From Methylotenera_A sp046594885 (lineage in GTDB: Bacteria > Pseudomonadota > Gammaproteobacteria > Burkholderiales > Methylophilaceae), in assembly GCA_046594885.1 (NCBI GenBank), contig JBKJRD010000033.1, forward strand, positions 1 through 31,461: a DNA stretch of 31,461 nucleotides, read 5' to 3'. Numbering within the stretch: the stretch's first letter is position 1; each line of letters opens with the position of its first letter. Position numbers and translations under genes: made by a program. The notes below the pieces were generated by a model, which had not been told where the DNA came from, did no database searches, and saw only the letters and a program-made list of their open reading frames with translations. Below are positions 17,163 through 23,786 of this stretch, in pieces.

Positions 17163-18482
17163 TTAATGCGCTCTAATTGGTTGAATTTCAATTTTGGGAT
17201 AAACCCGCACCAACAGCACACGCGGCCCCAGCATTTTTTTAACCACCACGGAAAACTGCTCAAACTCAATGCGCTGACCTTCTTTTGGTAACTCGGCTAA
17301 TTTCCACAACACTAAACCAGCAACGCTATCTGCATCTTCCGATTCGATATCGATGCCCAATGTGCGCTCAAGCGTGTTGATAGATAACGAACCTTTGCCC
17401 AACAAAGATCCGTCATCTAATTTCGTCCATTCACTTTGCGATTGTCTAAATTCATCTTGAATATCGCCCACCAACGCCGACAATAAATTATCGAGTGTAA
17501 TAAAACCAATGGGCGGATTATTTTTATAGGCGACAACGGTAAAGTGTGGTGAGCCGCGCTGCAATTTTCTAAACAATTCGGTTGCCAAGGTATCAGGCGA
17601 AACCTGTTTCACAGGGCGAATCAAACTTTCAATATTGGTAAAGTCGCTGTCTTTAGTTAGTGCGATAAAAATATCTTTAATATGCACAATGCCCATCACT
17701 TGCCCATCGCTATCTACCAACGGATAACGACTGTATCGATGCTGCACAATACGCTGCATATTTTCTTCAAAGGTATTTTCAGCCGATAACACAACCGCTT
17801 CATGAAACGGATGCATCAGGTCAGACACTTCTAGCTCTCTGAAATCAATGGCTTGCGCCAGCACTTTCCATTCAGATGAGCTAAAACTTTCATTCGGGTG
17901 CGAGCTGCGTAAAATGAGCTTTAATTCGTCTGTTGAATATTGCGCATCATGGCCAGCTTTGTTTTTTAGCTTTAAAAAGCTGATAATCGTATTTGAGCTT
18001 TTGTTTAATACCCAAATCGCTGGAAACATTAACCAATAAAATGCATACAAACCCGGCGACGTCCATAAACTCACGCGCTCTGCCATTCGGATAGCCAGCG
18101 TTTTTGGCACCAACTCGCCCAGTACGATATGCAGATAAGAAATGGTGAAGAAGGCCGCTACAAAAGCAATGCCATGGATGAGTTTTTGACTTTCTACACC
18201 CACGCTCACCAAAGCAGGTTCTATTAAGGCGGCAAAAGCAGGCTCACCCACCCAACCTAAACCCAGTGACGCCAAGGTAATGCCTAGCTGACAAGCCGAT
18301 AAATAAGCATCTAAACTGCCGTGTACTTTGGCTAATATTTTGCCGCGCCAGCCCAGATTTTTTGCGATTGCGCGAACGCGCGTACTACGTAATTTAACGA
18401 GTCCAAACTCTGCGGCAACAAAAAAACCATTTAATAGCACCAATAAAAATGCCAGTAAAATTAAAAACAGGTTTGCACTCAT
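17163..18482 (-). CDS. CNNM/CorC-type (HlyC/CorC) membrane protein
   Basis: The 439-residue protein has the DUF21/CNNM transmembrane domain at about residues 1-190, with the characteristic LLNGFFVAAEFGLVKLRSTR and the helix-pair phrase LGITLASLGLGWVGEP. A CBS pair follows at about 205-340 (YPLVDSDGQVMGIVHIKDIF and PIGFITLDNLLSALVGDIQDE), then a CorC/HlyC C-terminal domain. Family members are implicated in magnesium or cobalt efflux; older haemolysin names are misleading. The ATG at 18482 is preferred over a TTG one codon upstream. It is flanked by gaps of 128 and 195 bases and is probably transcribed alone. Confidence 0.88.
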   Translation of the reverse strand: MSANLFLILLAFLLVLLNGFFVAAEFGLVKLRSTRVRAIAKNLGWRGKILAKVHGSLDAYLSACQLGITLASLGLGWVGEPAFAALIEPALVSVGVESQKLIHGIAFVAAFFTISYLHIVLGELVPKTLAIRMAERVSLWTSPGLYAFYWLMFPAIWVLNKSSNTIISFLKLKNKAGHDAQYSTDELKLILRSSHPNESFSSSEWKVLAQAIDFRELEVSDLMHPFHEAVVLSAENTFEENMQRIVQHRYSRYPLVDSDGQVMGIVHIKDIFIALTKDSDFTNIESLIRPVKQVSPDTLATELFRKLQRGSPHFTVVAYKNNPPIGFITLDNLLSALVGDIQDEFRQSQSEWTKLDDGSLLGKGSLSINTLERTLGIDIESEDADSVAGLVLWKLAELPKEGQRIEFEQFSVVVKKMLGPRVLLVRVYPKIEIQPIRAH

Positions 18483-18677
18483 CAATGTAAAACGCTTTTT
18501 TTATCATTAGCAAGCGTTCAGTTTAACACGAAGTGCATAGCAACAGCGGTGACAGAACAGCGCCAAGATTACGTCTTTTTGCTTGTTTAAACGCATTTAA
18601 TTACGCTTTTTATTGCATTTTAGCCGTTAACTTAACCCGTTTTTTGACGTAATAAATCTATTCAAATTTGCTTTGCA
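18483..18677. other. Intergenic region between the CNNM-type and EamA genes
   Basis: This 195-base gap lies upstream of the CNNM-type gene and past the stop of the EamA gene. A weak promoter reading TTGGCG, 18 bases, TGCTAT is possible on the minus strand for the CNNM-type gene. One copy of the GTTAAGT motif with GGG before it (18630-18638) lies 42 bases past the EamA stop codon. No terminator hairpin with a T run was found. Confidence 0.35.
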
Positions 18678-19619
18678 TTAATCTTGTGCCATGGCGGGGT
18701 CAACCGGTTTGTGTTGGCGAATGCTTAAATAAGAAATAATCAGCAATGAACAGCCAATTAACAACATGCCGATTGTCTCCAATTGACTGGGAATTTCATT
18801 GAGTTGTATCCACGCCGCAATCACGCCAATCACAGGTGCTAACATTGAAGCCATGCTTGCCACCCCTGCTGGCAATCGCTGTAAGGCATAAAGCCATAAT
18901 AACCAAGCGAGCGCACCACTTAAAAATACATTAAACAACACCGCGCCAATAAAATATCCGGTCCATTGAATCGGCGGTGCTGGCACGATGAATGCAATTG
19001 CTACCATCGGCACCGAACCCAACAACATGGGCCAAGCGGTTAAATTGAGCAAGTCTAAATGTGGACTGCGTTGGTGTAATTTTTTAGAAATAATCGCTGA
19101 TAACGCCCAAGAAACCCCTGATAATATGGCCAAAAACATACTGAATCCATCGGCTTTCATATTTGTGTTTTCAGGAAATATAAAGCGTAGCGGATCAAAA
19201 ATGAGCAACATGCCAAACACGGCTGAAATCACCGCCAACCATTGCCAGCCTTGCACTTTTTCGCCCAACATCGGCCATGCAAATAGCATCACCCAAAATG
19301 GCATGGTATAAGTTAGCACTGCGGTTTTGCCAGCGCCGCCTTCCACCAATGCCCAAATCAGCAAGCCTGTAAAGCCAATAGTTTGCAACAAACCCAACGC
19401 CAACATGGTGGGAAATTCTTTTAAGGGCAATGGTCTTTTGCTGAGATAAATTACCACAAACAGCACGAGCGCACCTAAGAAAGTGCGTAGCGCGGCAAAC
19501 TGAAAAGGCCCCGCGGATTGCAGGGCGATTTTCATCACCACCCAGTTATAACCCCAGATGAACGTTAATAACATCAAGGCAATAAAGGCACGAATGGTTA
19601 TTTTTGTCGAATTTTGCAT
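18678..19619 (-). CDS. EamA/DMT-family small-molecule exporter
   Basis: The 313-residue protein has about ten membrane spans in two EamA halves (about residues 10-145 and 160-298). The first half holds the typical opening LLTFIWGYNWVVMKIALQ and the segment AALRTFLGALVLFVV; the second half holds AWLLWLYALQRLPAGVASM and LAPVIGVIAAW. Such proteins usually export amino acids or other metabolites, or are of unknown substrate. It starts 42 bases after the NTF2-like gene, which itself follows the MarR gene by 53 bases. The three probably form one unit under MarR control, which makes export of a toxic or signalling compound a reasonable guess. Confidence 0.88.
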   Translation of the reverse strand: MQNSTKITIRAFIALMLLTFIWGYNWVVMKIALQSAGPFQFAALRTFLGALVLFVVIYLSKRPLPLKEFPTMLALGLLQTIGFTGLLIWALVEGGAGKTAVLTYTMPFWVMLFAWPMLGEKVQGWQWLAVISAVFGMLLIFDPLRFIFPENTNMKADGFSMFLAILSGVSWALSAIISKKLHQRSPHLDLLNLTAWPMLLGSVPMVAIAFIVPAPPIQWTGYFIGAVLFNVFLSGALAWLLWLYALQRLPAGVASMASMLAPVIGVIAAWIQLNEIPSQLETIGMLLIGCSLLIISYLSIRQHKPVDPAMAQD

Positions 19620-19661
19620 AGCATTAATGGCTGTACTTAACCGTTATATTTGCTTAAGTTT

Positions 19662-20039
19662 TTAATTCCAAATATGCGTAACTGCTTTCCAAGCGCCATC
19701 AGCTTGTTTGCGGTAAACCACTTGTACATTGCCACCAAACGTTTGACGCACGCCATCTGCACCAATCATGGCGCCCGCCCAATGACCATATTGATACGCT
19801 AAATTGCCATCTGCAACGGCTTGGGTTAACGTCAATTTGTGGTCAATAATACCTGCTTCAATTAATCCTGCAAAAAAAGTTTCAATCGCTGATATGCCAA
19901 TTACTGGCGAGCCGGCTGGCGCTGGCATCACTATTGCATTTGTATCATAAAGTTGCGCGATACCTGCTGCATTTTTACTGTTAAACGCTTGGTCAAACGC
20001 TGCGTTAATGGCTAATATTTCTGTTTGAATCGTTGTCAT
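19662..20039 (-). CDS. NTF2-like (SnoaL / DUF4440-type) small protein
   Basis: The 125-residue protein opens with INAAFDQAFNSKNAAGIAQL and has YDTNAIVMPAPAGSPVIG, followed by strands ending in WKAVTHIWN. This is the cone-shaped NTF2 fold seen in SnoaL, DUF4440 and the so-called SgcJ/EcaC group. No signal peptide is visible, so it is likely cytosolic. The reaction or ligand cannot be predicted. It sits between the MarR regulator and the EamA exporter on the same strand, with short gaps. Confidence 0.8.
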   Translation of the reverse strand: MTTIQTEILAINAAFDQAFNSKNAAGIAQLYDTNAIVMPAPAGSPVIGISAIETFFAGLIEAGIIDHKLTLTQAVADGNLAYQYGHWAGAMIGADGVRQTFGGNVQVVYRKQADGAWKAVTHIWN

Positions 20040-20092
20040 TTTATTTACTCTCTTTAATAAAAAATTGATGGTTTTAAGGGGTTAAGTCTGAT

Positions 20093-20608
20093 TTATACCA
20101 ACGCAGGAATGCCCAGATTAATCAATCCCAATAACTGCTGCAGTTGTAACCGTTTTTCAGCATCCAATGCCTGCATGCATTGTCTTAAACGGCGATAATA
20201 ATCAGGCATCACCACATCTAACTTGGCTTGGCCAGCAGCAGTTAACTGAATTTTTACGCTGCGCCTGTCTTCTTTTGCAAATACTCTGGTGACCAAACCG
20301 CTTTGCTCTAAGCCGTCTAATAAGCCAGTCATCGTGGCGCGTGTTACGCCCAATTTATCGGCTAAAATTGATGGGGTAGAAGTGATTGATGCTTCGCGCA
20401 TCAGCAATATCAACACCCACCAGCGACCTTGCAACAAATCGTGCTTGCTCAAGCAAGTGTCTAATGCCAGCGATAAATCGGTCGCCACGCGCAACAAATA
20501 TAAAAACCCAGCAATAGCGGTTACATCGGCATCGGGATAGCGCTCGGCAAATTTATCCAGTATTTCTGATGTTGGAAGATCTCTTAGTTGCAGCATAATT
20601 AGCTTCAT
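20093..20608 (-). CDS. MarR-family transcriptional regulator
   Basis: The 171-residue protein carries a winged helix-turn-helix at about residues 65-140. Clear pieces are LADKLGVTRATMTGLLDGLE (helix-turn-helix), SGLVTRVFAKEDRRSVKIQL (wing with the DRR signature) and LTAAGQAKLD. The start is placed at the ATG at 20608, because AGGAGG (20618-20623) lies 9 bases before it. A longer reading from 20638 would put the ribosome site inside the gene. An operator-like palindrome covers that ribosome site, so self-repression is likely. It faces the CBS-domain gene divergently and heads the MarR / NTF2-like / EamA unit. Confidence 0.9.
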   Translation of the reverse strand: MKLIMLQLRDLPTSEILDKFAERYPDADVTAIAGFLYLLRVATDLSLALDTCLSKHDLLQGRWWVLILLMREASITSTPSILADKLGVTRATMTGLLDGLEQSGLVTRVFAKEDRRSVKIQLTAAGQAKLDVVMPDYYRRLRQCMQALDAEKRLQLQQLLGLINLGIPALV

Positions 20609-20609
20609 T

Positions 20610-20629
20610 ATAGTTAGCCTCCTAATTAT
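20610..20629 (-). promoter_or_regulatory. Probable MarR operator overlapping the ribosome binding site
   Basis: On the plus strand ATAGTTAG (20610-20617), a 4-base gap and CTAATTAT (20622-20629) form a 20-base palindrome with one mismatch. This is the size typical of MarR-family operators. The AGGAGG of the MarR gene lies in its centre. A further half site CATAATTAG (20594-20602) sits inside the first codons and is an exact inverted copy of CTAATTATG at 20622-20630. Confidence 0.55.
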
Positions 20630-20713
20630 GTCAACCATTTTATATTTTTACTATTTAGATATTGGCTAATTTATTTATCGGTGTATATTTAATCTGACAG
20701 TCTGCGGGAGAAT

Positions 20714-21148
20714 ATGATGAAAACATTACAGCAAGTTCTGAACGAAAAAGCGCACAAAGAGATTATTAGCATTGCGCCAAATCGTCCTGTGTTTGATGCG
20801 CTAGTGATTTTAGCGGAATATAAAATCGGCGCATTGGCGGTTATGCAAGATGGTGAATTGGTTGGTATTTTTTCTGAGCGCGACTATGCGCGCGAGGTGA
20901 TATTAAAAGGCCGCTCTTCTAAATCTACGCAAATTTCTGAAGTGATGTCGCACAATGTGATTGCTTGTGAGCCTGATGACTTAGTGGATTTTGCCATGAG
21001 TATGATGAGCGAAAAACGCATTCGGCATTTGCCTGTGGTGCATGAGGGCATCGTGCTTGGCATGCTGTCATTGGGCGATTTAGTCAAAGAAACCATTGCT
21101 TATCAACAGCGCTTAATTAAAGAGCTAGAGCAATATATTCTGAGTTGA
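20714..21148 (+). CDS. Stand-alone tandem CBS-domain protein
   Basis: The 144-residue protein is two CBS domains and little else. The first covers about residues 8-65 (VFDALVILAEYKIGALAVMQ then GELVGIFSERDYAREV), the second about 75-135 (DDLVDFAMSMMSEKRIRHLP then GIVLGMLSLGDLVKETI). CBS pairs bind adenosyl nucleotides such as AMP, ATP or NADH and act as energy sensors. The SERDYAREV phrase is common in stand-alone CBS proteins of proteobacteria. GGGAG lies before two adjacent ATG codons (20714 and 20717), and the second has the better spacing. It is transcribed divergently from the MarR gene and in the same direction as pqqA, 189 bases upstream of it. Confidence 0.88.
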   Translation: MMKTLQQVLNEKAHKEIISIAPNRPVFDALVILAEYKIGALAVMQDGELVGIFSERDYAREVILKGRSSKSTQISEVMSHNVIACEPDDLVDFAMSMMSEKRIRHLPVVHEGIVLGMLSLGDLVKETIAYQQRLIKELEQYILS

Positions 21149-21337
21149 TTTAGCTTTTGTGCCACTTTGGTGATGCTAAGCTCATGAAATTACGTAAGCT
21201 TAGTTAATACCAAACCGCATTAACAGCGTGCAACAGTTGGCGCACAATGCAGTCATACCAACAAGCAACAAATAAAATGAAGTTGAGTGATTGTTTGTTG
21301 TGAAACCATTTTATTAATCGAAAAAAGGAGATTTATC
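21149..21337 (+). other. Leader region between the CBS gene and pqqA
   Basis: The 189-base gap has no reading frame of interest but several inverted repeats. CTAAGCT / AGCTTAG (21176-21182 and 21197-21203) lies just past the CBS gene but lacks a T run. CAACAAGCAA / TTGTTTGTTG (21259-21268 and 21291-21300) would pair over 10 bases with one G-U in RNA, ending 37 bases before the pqqA ATG. Between them, GCAT...ATGC with an inner GTGC/GCGC region could form another stem. No convincing promoter was found. Confidence 0.4.
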
Positions 21338-21409
21338 ATGTGGACAACACCAGCAGCTACTGAAATGCGTTTTGGCTTTGAAGTGACAATGTACGTAATG
21401 AATAAATAA
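21338..21409 (+). CDS. pqqA: PQQ precursor peptide PqqA (23 residues)
   Basis: The short frame ATG-TAA encodes 23 residues beginning MWTTPAATEMRFGFEVTMYV. This matches PqqA closely, including the conserved E15 and Y19 in the E-V-T-M-Y motif. The side chains of those two residues are cross-linked by PqqE and become the pyrroloquinoline quinone skeleton. AAGGAG (21325-21330) lies 7 bases before the ATG, and a strong terminator begins 18 bases after the stop codon, so it is a complete, free-standing transcription unit. No pqqB, C, D or E gene is in the window. It is probably an extra or detached copy that supplies peptide to PQQ enzymes encoded elsewhere, fitting a methylotroph that uses PQQ-dependent methanol dehydrogenases. 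Confidence 0.95.
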   Translation: MWTTPAATEMRFGFEVTMYVMNK

Positions 21410-21426
21410 GCCTTATTCGCTTAGTC

Positions 21427-21452
21427 AAAAGGGAGCTATTGCTCCCTTTTTT
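21427..21452 (+). terminator. Intrinsic terminator of pqqA
   Basis: A perfect 10-base stem (AAAAGGGAGC / GCTCCCTTTT, 21427-21436 and 21441-21450) with a TATT loop ends in six T residues. It starts 18 bases after the pqqA stop codon. Because the stem has A residues on its left side, it could also stop transcription arriving from yjbQ on the other strand. Confidence 0.93.
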
Positions 21453-21465
21453 GTTGCGATTGAAT

Positions 21466-21485
21466 GGTTACTTAACCCATTATTT
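21466..21485. repeat. 20-base direct repeat flanking yjbQ, copy 1
   Basis: GGTTACTTAACCCATTATTT here and GGTGACTTAACCCATTATTT at 22026-22045 differ at one position. The two copies lie exactly 560 bases apart and enclose the whole yjbQ gene. Each contains one copy of the GTTAAGT motif on the minus strand. Confidence 0.7.
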
Positions 21486-21554
21486 GCATCAATTTTTCGA
21501 TTCAAACTTAATCGGCGATCACTTATGTCGGCCATCAACTTAGTCATCCATTAC

Positions 21555-21974
21555 TTAGTCACCTATAATTTTAACCAGCACACGCTTTTTGCGCCTGCCA
21601 TCAAATTCACCGTAAAATATCTGTTCCCACGGGCCAAAATCCAAACGGCCTTCGCTAATCGCCACCAACACTTCGCGCCCCATAATTTGCCGTTTCATGT
21701 GCGCATCGGCATTATCTTCGCCTGTATCGTTGTGGCGATAACCGCTCACTGGTTCATGCGGCGCCAAGCGCTCTAACCATTGCGTGTAATCGTGATGCAA
21801 GCCGCGCTCATCATCGTTAATAAACACGCTGGCGGTGATATGCATGGCGTTCACCAATACCAAACCTTCGCGCACGCCGCTTTCGCGCAAACATTCATTA
21901 ATTTGCTCAGTAATACGAATAAACGCCACACGTGTGGGTGGATTAAACCAAAGTTCTTTGCGATAGCTTTTCAT
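21555..21974 (-). CDS. yjbQ: YjbQ-family protein (UPF0047; secondary thiamine-phosphate synthase type)
   Basis: The 139-residue protein has the family's two signatures. HITASVFINDDERGLHHDY starts near residue 46, and GYRHNDTGEDNADAHMKRQI starts near residue 77. A closing segment LDFGPWEQIFYGEFDGRRKK follows. YjbQ proteins have a weak thiamine-phosphate synthase activity in vitro, and their physiological role is unsettled. The start is fixed by a strong AGGAGG 7 bases before the ATG. The gene is flanked by 20-base direct repeats and converges with pqqA. Confidence 0.92.
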   Translation of the reverse strand: MKSYRKELWFNPPTRVAFIRITEQINECLRESGVREGLVLVNAMHITASVFINDDERGLHHDYTQWLERLAPHEPVSGYRHNDTGEDNADAHMKRQIMGREVLVAISEGRLDFGPWEQIFYGEFDGRRKKRVLVKIIGD

Positions 21975-22025
21975 GATTAACCTCCTAATTGATACGCAAT
22001 TTTAGCATTAGCTATGGTTGGTCGG

Positions 22026-22045
22026 GGTGACTTAACCCATTATTT
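22026..22045. repeat. 20-base direct repeat flanking yjbQ, copy 2
   Basis: This is the partner of the copy at 21466-21485, with 19 of 20 positions identical. It lies between the yjbQ start and the terminator of the SoxYZ-like gene. Confidence 0.7.
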
Positions 22046-22052
22046 TAGCCAA

Positions 22053-22080
22053 TAAAAAAGCTTCCCGAAAGAAGCCTTTT
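22053..22080 (-). terminator. Intrinsic terminator of the SoxYZ-like gene
   Basis: On the minus strand GGCTTC-TTTCGG-GAAGC is followed by six T residues. The stem is GCTTC/GAAGC, extended by A-T pairs. It lies about 30 bases past the stop codon of the SoxYZ-like gene. Confidence 0.8.
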
Positions 22081-22108
22081 TGAACTCATGTAACCATTTA
22101 CTCAAGTC

Positions 22109-22912
22109 TTAACTTTTTACTTCTACCGCATGTGTAAAGCTTTTTCCTTCGTTATCTGTCGCTACCACTTCTAATTTTCCTGGAACAGTTGGCACAAAGT
22201 TAAATTTAAAATAAGGGTCTTCTGCCGTGCCAACGCCCACATCCACCGTCATCACTGGTTTGCCATTATATTTAAATTCGGTTTTATTGATATAAAAAGC
22301 TGGTACAAAACCTTGCGAAACTAAATCGCGCTGTAAGCCCGTGCGCATCACGTGTTTAATATTAAACGTGGCCGGCACGACCGCACCAAATTGCGTGGGC
22401 GTTTGTACATTCATTTTAATTCTGCCCGCTGCTGCACGCGTGGCCGCTTCATCGTTTTCTACCGTGCCACCGCAACCGCCAGCTGCACGAATTTCACGTG
22501 AGGCTAAATATAATTTTCCATCAGCCGTTTCGCCTACCAAACGCACGTAAGCATCTGTTTCAAAACGAATACGCGTTGATAAATGAAAGTCGCCCAAAGC
22601 ATCAGTTAAATGATAAGTGGCGGTTAATGGAATCGGGTTAGCATCGACAAATGCGTACAGTTTTTTAATTTTAACGCCATTGGCAGCGGCATTATCAATA
22701 CTGTAGGTAACAGGCACTTGCGCACCACTTTCAGCGCGACGTGGCGCTTCAATCTTCATAAAAGTCACTTCGGTCATGGGGCGTTTTTCAAAAAAAGCCT
22801 CTTTCATCACCGGCCATAATTTAGTATCTGGCTCAGCCATCACCTGTGCACTTGCACTCAAATATAAGCCAAGCGCAAATATTGCAGGTACTAACAATTT
22901 TTTTGTTTTCAT
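22109..22912 (-). CDS. Quinoprotein dehydrogenase-associated SoxYZ-like carrier protein
   Basis: The 267-residue protein is exported: a signal peptide MKTKKLLVPAIFALGLYLS is cleaved near VMA-EPD. It fuses a SoxY-like domain, with a cysteine in the GGCGG motif near residues 147-151 of the precursor, to a SoxZ-like C-terminal domain of about 100 residues. This matches the family described as quinoprotein dehydrogenase-associated SoxYZ-like carrier, which occurs beside PQQ-dependent alcohol dehydrogenase genes. In SoxY the cysteine carries sulfur intermediates; what this protein carries is unknown. The ATG at 22912 is preferred because GGAGAT precedes it and the signal peptide then starts correctly. 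A CRP-type palindrome lies about 105 bases upstream. The nearby pqqA gene supports a link to PQQ-dependent methanol oxidation. Confidence 0.85.
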   Translation of the reverse strand: MKTKKLLVPAIFALGLYLSASAQVMAEPDTKLWPVMKEAFFEKRPMTEVTFMKIEAPRRAESGAQVPVTYSIDNAAANGVKIKKLYAFVDANPIPLTATYHLTDALGDFHLSTRIRFETDAYVRLVGETADGKLYLASREIRAAGGCGGTVENDEAATRAAAGRIKMNVQTPTQFGAVVPATFNIKHVMRTGLQRDLVSQGFVPAFYINKTEFKYNGKPVMTVDVGVGTAEDPYFKFNFVPTVPGKLEVVATDNEGKSFTHAVEVKS

Positions 22913-22952
22913 CTTATCTCCAATCCTGCATGACCGCAGCATAAACACCTAA

Positions 22953-22958
22953 ACTATA
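22953..22958 (-). promoter_or_regulatory. Possible -10 box for the SoxYZ-like gene
   Basis: TATAGT on the minus strand lies about 40 bases before the chosen ATG. Its -35 region is poor, as expected for an activator-dependent promoter. With this start point the CRP-type site would be centred near -78. Confidence 0.3.
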
Positions 22959-23017
22959 ACGTATTTGCTTAATTTAGGACTACTTGATGCTATTTTAGTT
23001 TGATTGCAAAACTTGTA

Positions 23018-23033
23018 TGTGATGCGAGTCACA
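23018..23033. promoter_or_regulatory. CRP-type binding site upstream of the SoxYZ-like gene
   Basis: TGTGATGCGAGTCACA has two perfect half sites, TGTGA and TCACA, separated by 6 bases. This is exactly the consensus spacing for CRP-family regulators. It lies in the gap between the glyoxalase-fold gene and the SoxYZ-like gene, placed to act on the latter. Confidence 0.6.
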
Positions 23034-23080
23034 CAACAAACTTAACTACTATAAAAGTTAACCCAAAAAATTGGTTAAGT

Positions 23081-23470
23081 TTAATGGCGAAACTCCTCAA
23101 AATTCAACTCAATCCCATTGCCAGCAGGATCTTTAAAGTTAATTTGTTTAACGCCATTCATTAATGTGCGCGTGCTGTATGCAATTTGATGCGCAGTCAA
23201 ATGCGCTTCCATGGCGGGCATATCGGTGCAAGTAAAAGATACATGGTCGTAAGTGCCATTCACATGCAAATCTGGCGCGCCAACACCTTTATTGTATTCC
23301 GCCAAATGCACCACATCGTTATCGCCAATATACAGCCAAAAACCATAACTGGTTGTTGCCGTGCGCGGCCCCACTTTTAAACCCACAATATCGCAATAAA
23401 AATCGCGCAAAATATGCATTAAGTCGCGATTGGCACGCAAGTTAATATGGTTAATTTCGGTAACTGGCAC
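23081..23470 (-). CDS. Glyoxalase/VOC-superfamily protein
   Basis: The 129-residue protein has the paired beta-alpha-beta-beta-beta layout of the vicinal oxygen chelate superfamily. Visible pieces are INHINLRANR (first metal histidine), LRDFYCDIVGLKVGPR, YDHVSFTCTDMPAMEAHL, and the C-terminal DPAGNGIELNFEE carrying the usual metal-binding glutamate. The substrate is unknown. The frame starts with GTG, only 6 bases after the toxin stop codon and in the same frame. No ATG precedes the first conserved histidine, so GTG is the likely start. It may be co-transcribed with the toxin-antitoxin pair. Confidence 0.85.
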   Translation of the reverse strand: MPVTEINHINLRANRDLMHILRDFYCDIVGLKVGPRTATTSYGFWLYIGDNDVVHLAEYNKGVGAPDLHVNGTYDHVSFTCTDMPAMEAHLTAHQIAYSTRTLMNGVKQINFKDPAGNGIELNFEEFRH

Positions 23471-23476
23471 ATTGAC

Positions 23477-23785
23477 TCATTTAATGATTAAGCGTGATTG
23501 AATATCAAACCAATAGTCTGGCTTTCTATGAAGATGTCCAATTGCAATTACTAAGATAACATCATCAACTTTTGAATATATGATGCCATACGGAAATCGT
23601 TTTAATTGGCAACGCCTTGTTGTTTTAGAAATTGAGTGCCAAGCATTCGGCCATAAGCATATACGATCAAAGCTCGTCAATATTTCAAGCAAAAACACCT
23701 GTCCCAAGTTAGGTGCTTGCGCGTGGTAATAGTCTATCGCCTCATCAAGCTCGTATTGTGCAGGCGCTAAAAAGCGGATTTGCAT
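23477..23785 (-). CDS. RelE/ParE-family toxin
   Basis: The 102-residue protein begins MQIRFLAPAQYELDEAIDYY and carries TTRRCQLKRFPYGIIYSKVD then VIAIGHLHRKPDYWF. All are diagnostic of ParE-type toxins, which act on gyrase in some characterised members and on translation in the RelE branch. The ATG at 23785 is chosen because it follows the antitoxin TGA by one base; an ATG six codons upstream, inside the antitoxin gene, is possible. No truncation is visible. The neutralising partner is encoded immediately upstream. Confidence 0.9.
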   Translation of the reverse strand: MQIRFLAPAQYELDEAIDYYHAQAPNLGQVFLLEILTSFDRICLWPNAWHSISKTTRRCQLKRFPYGIIYSKVDDVILVIAIGHLHRKPDYWFDIQSRLIIK

Positions 23786-23786
23786 A

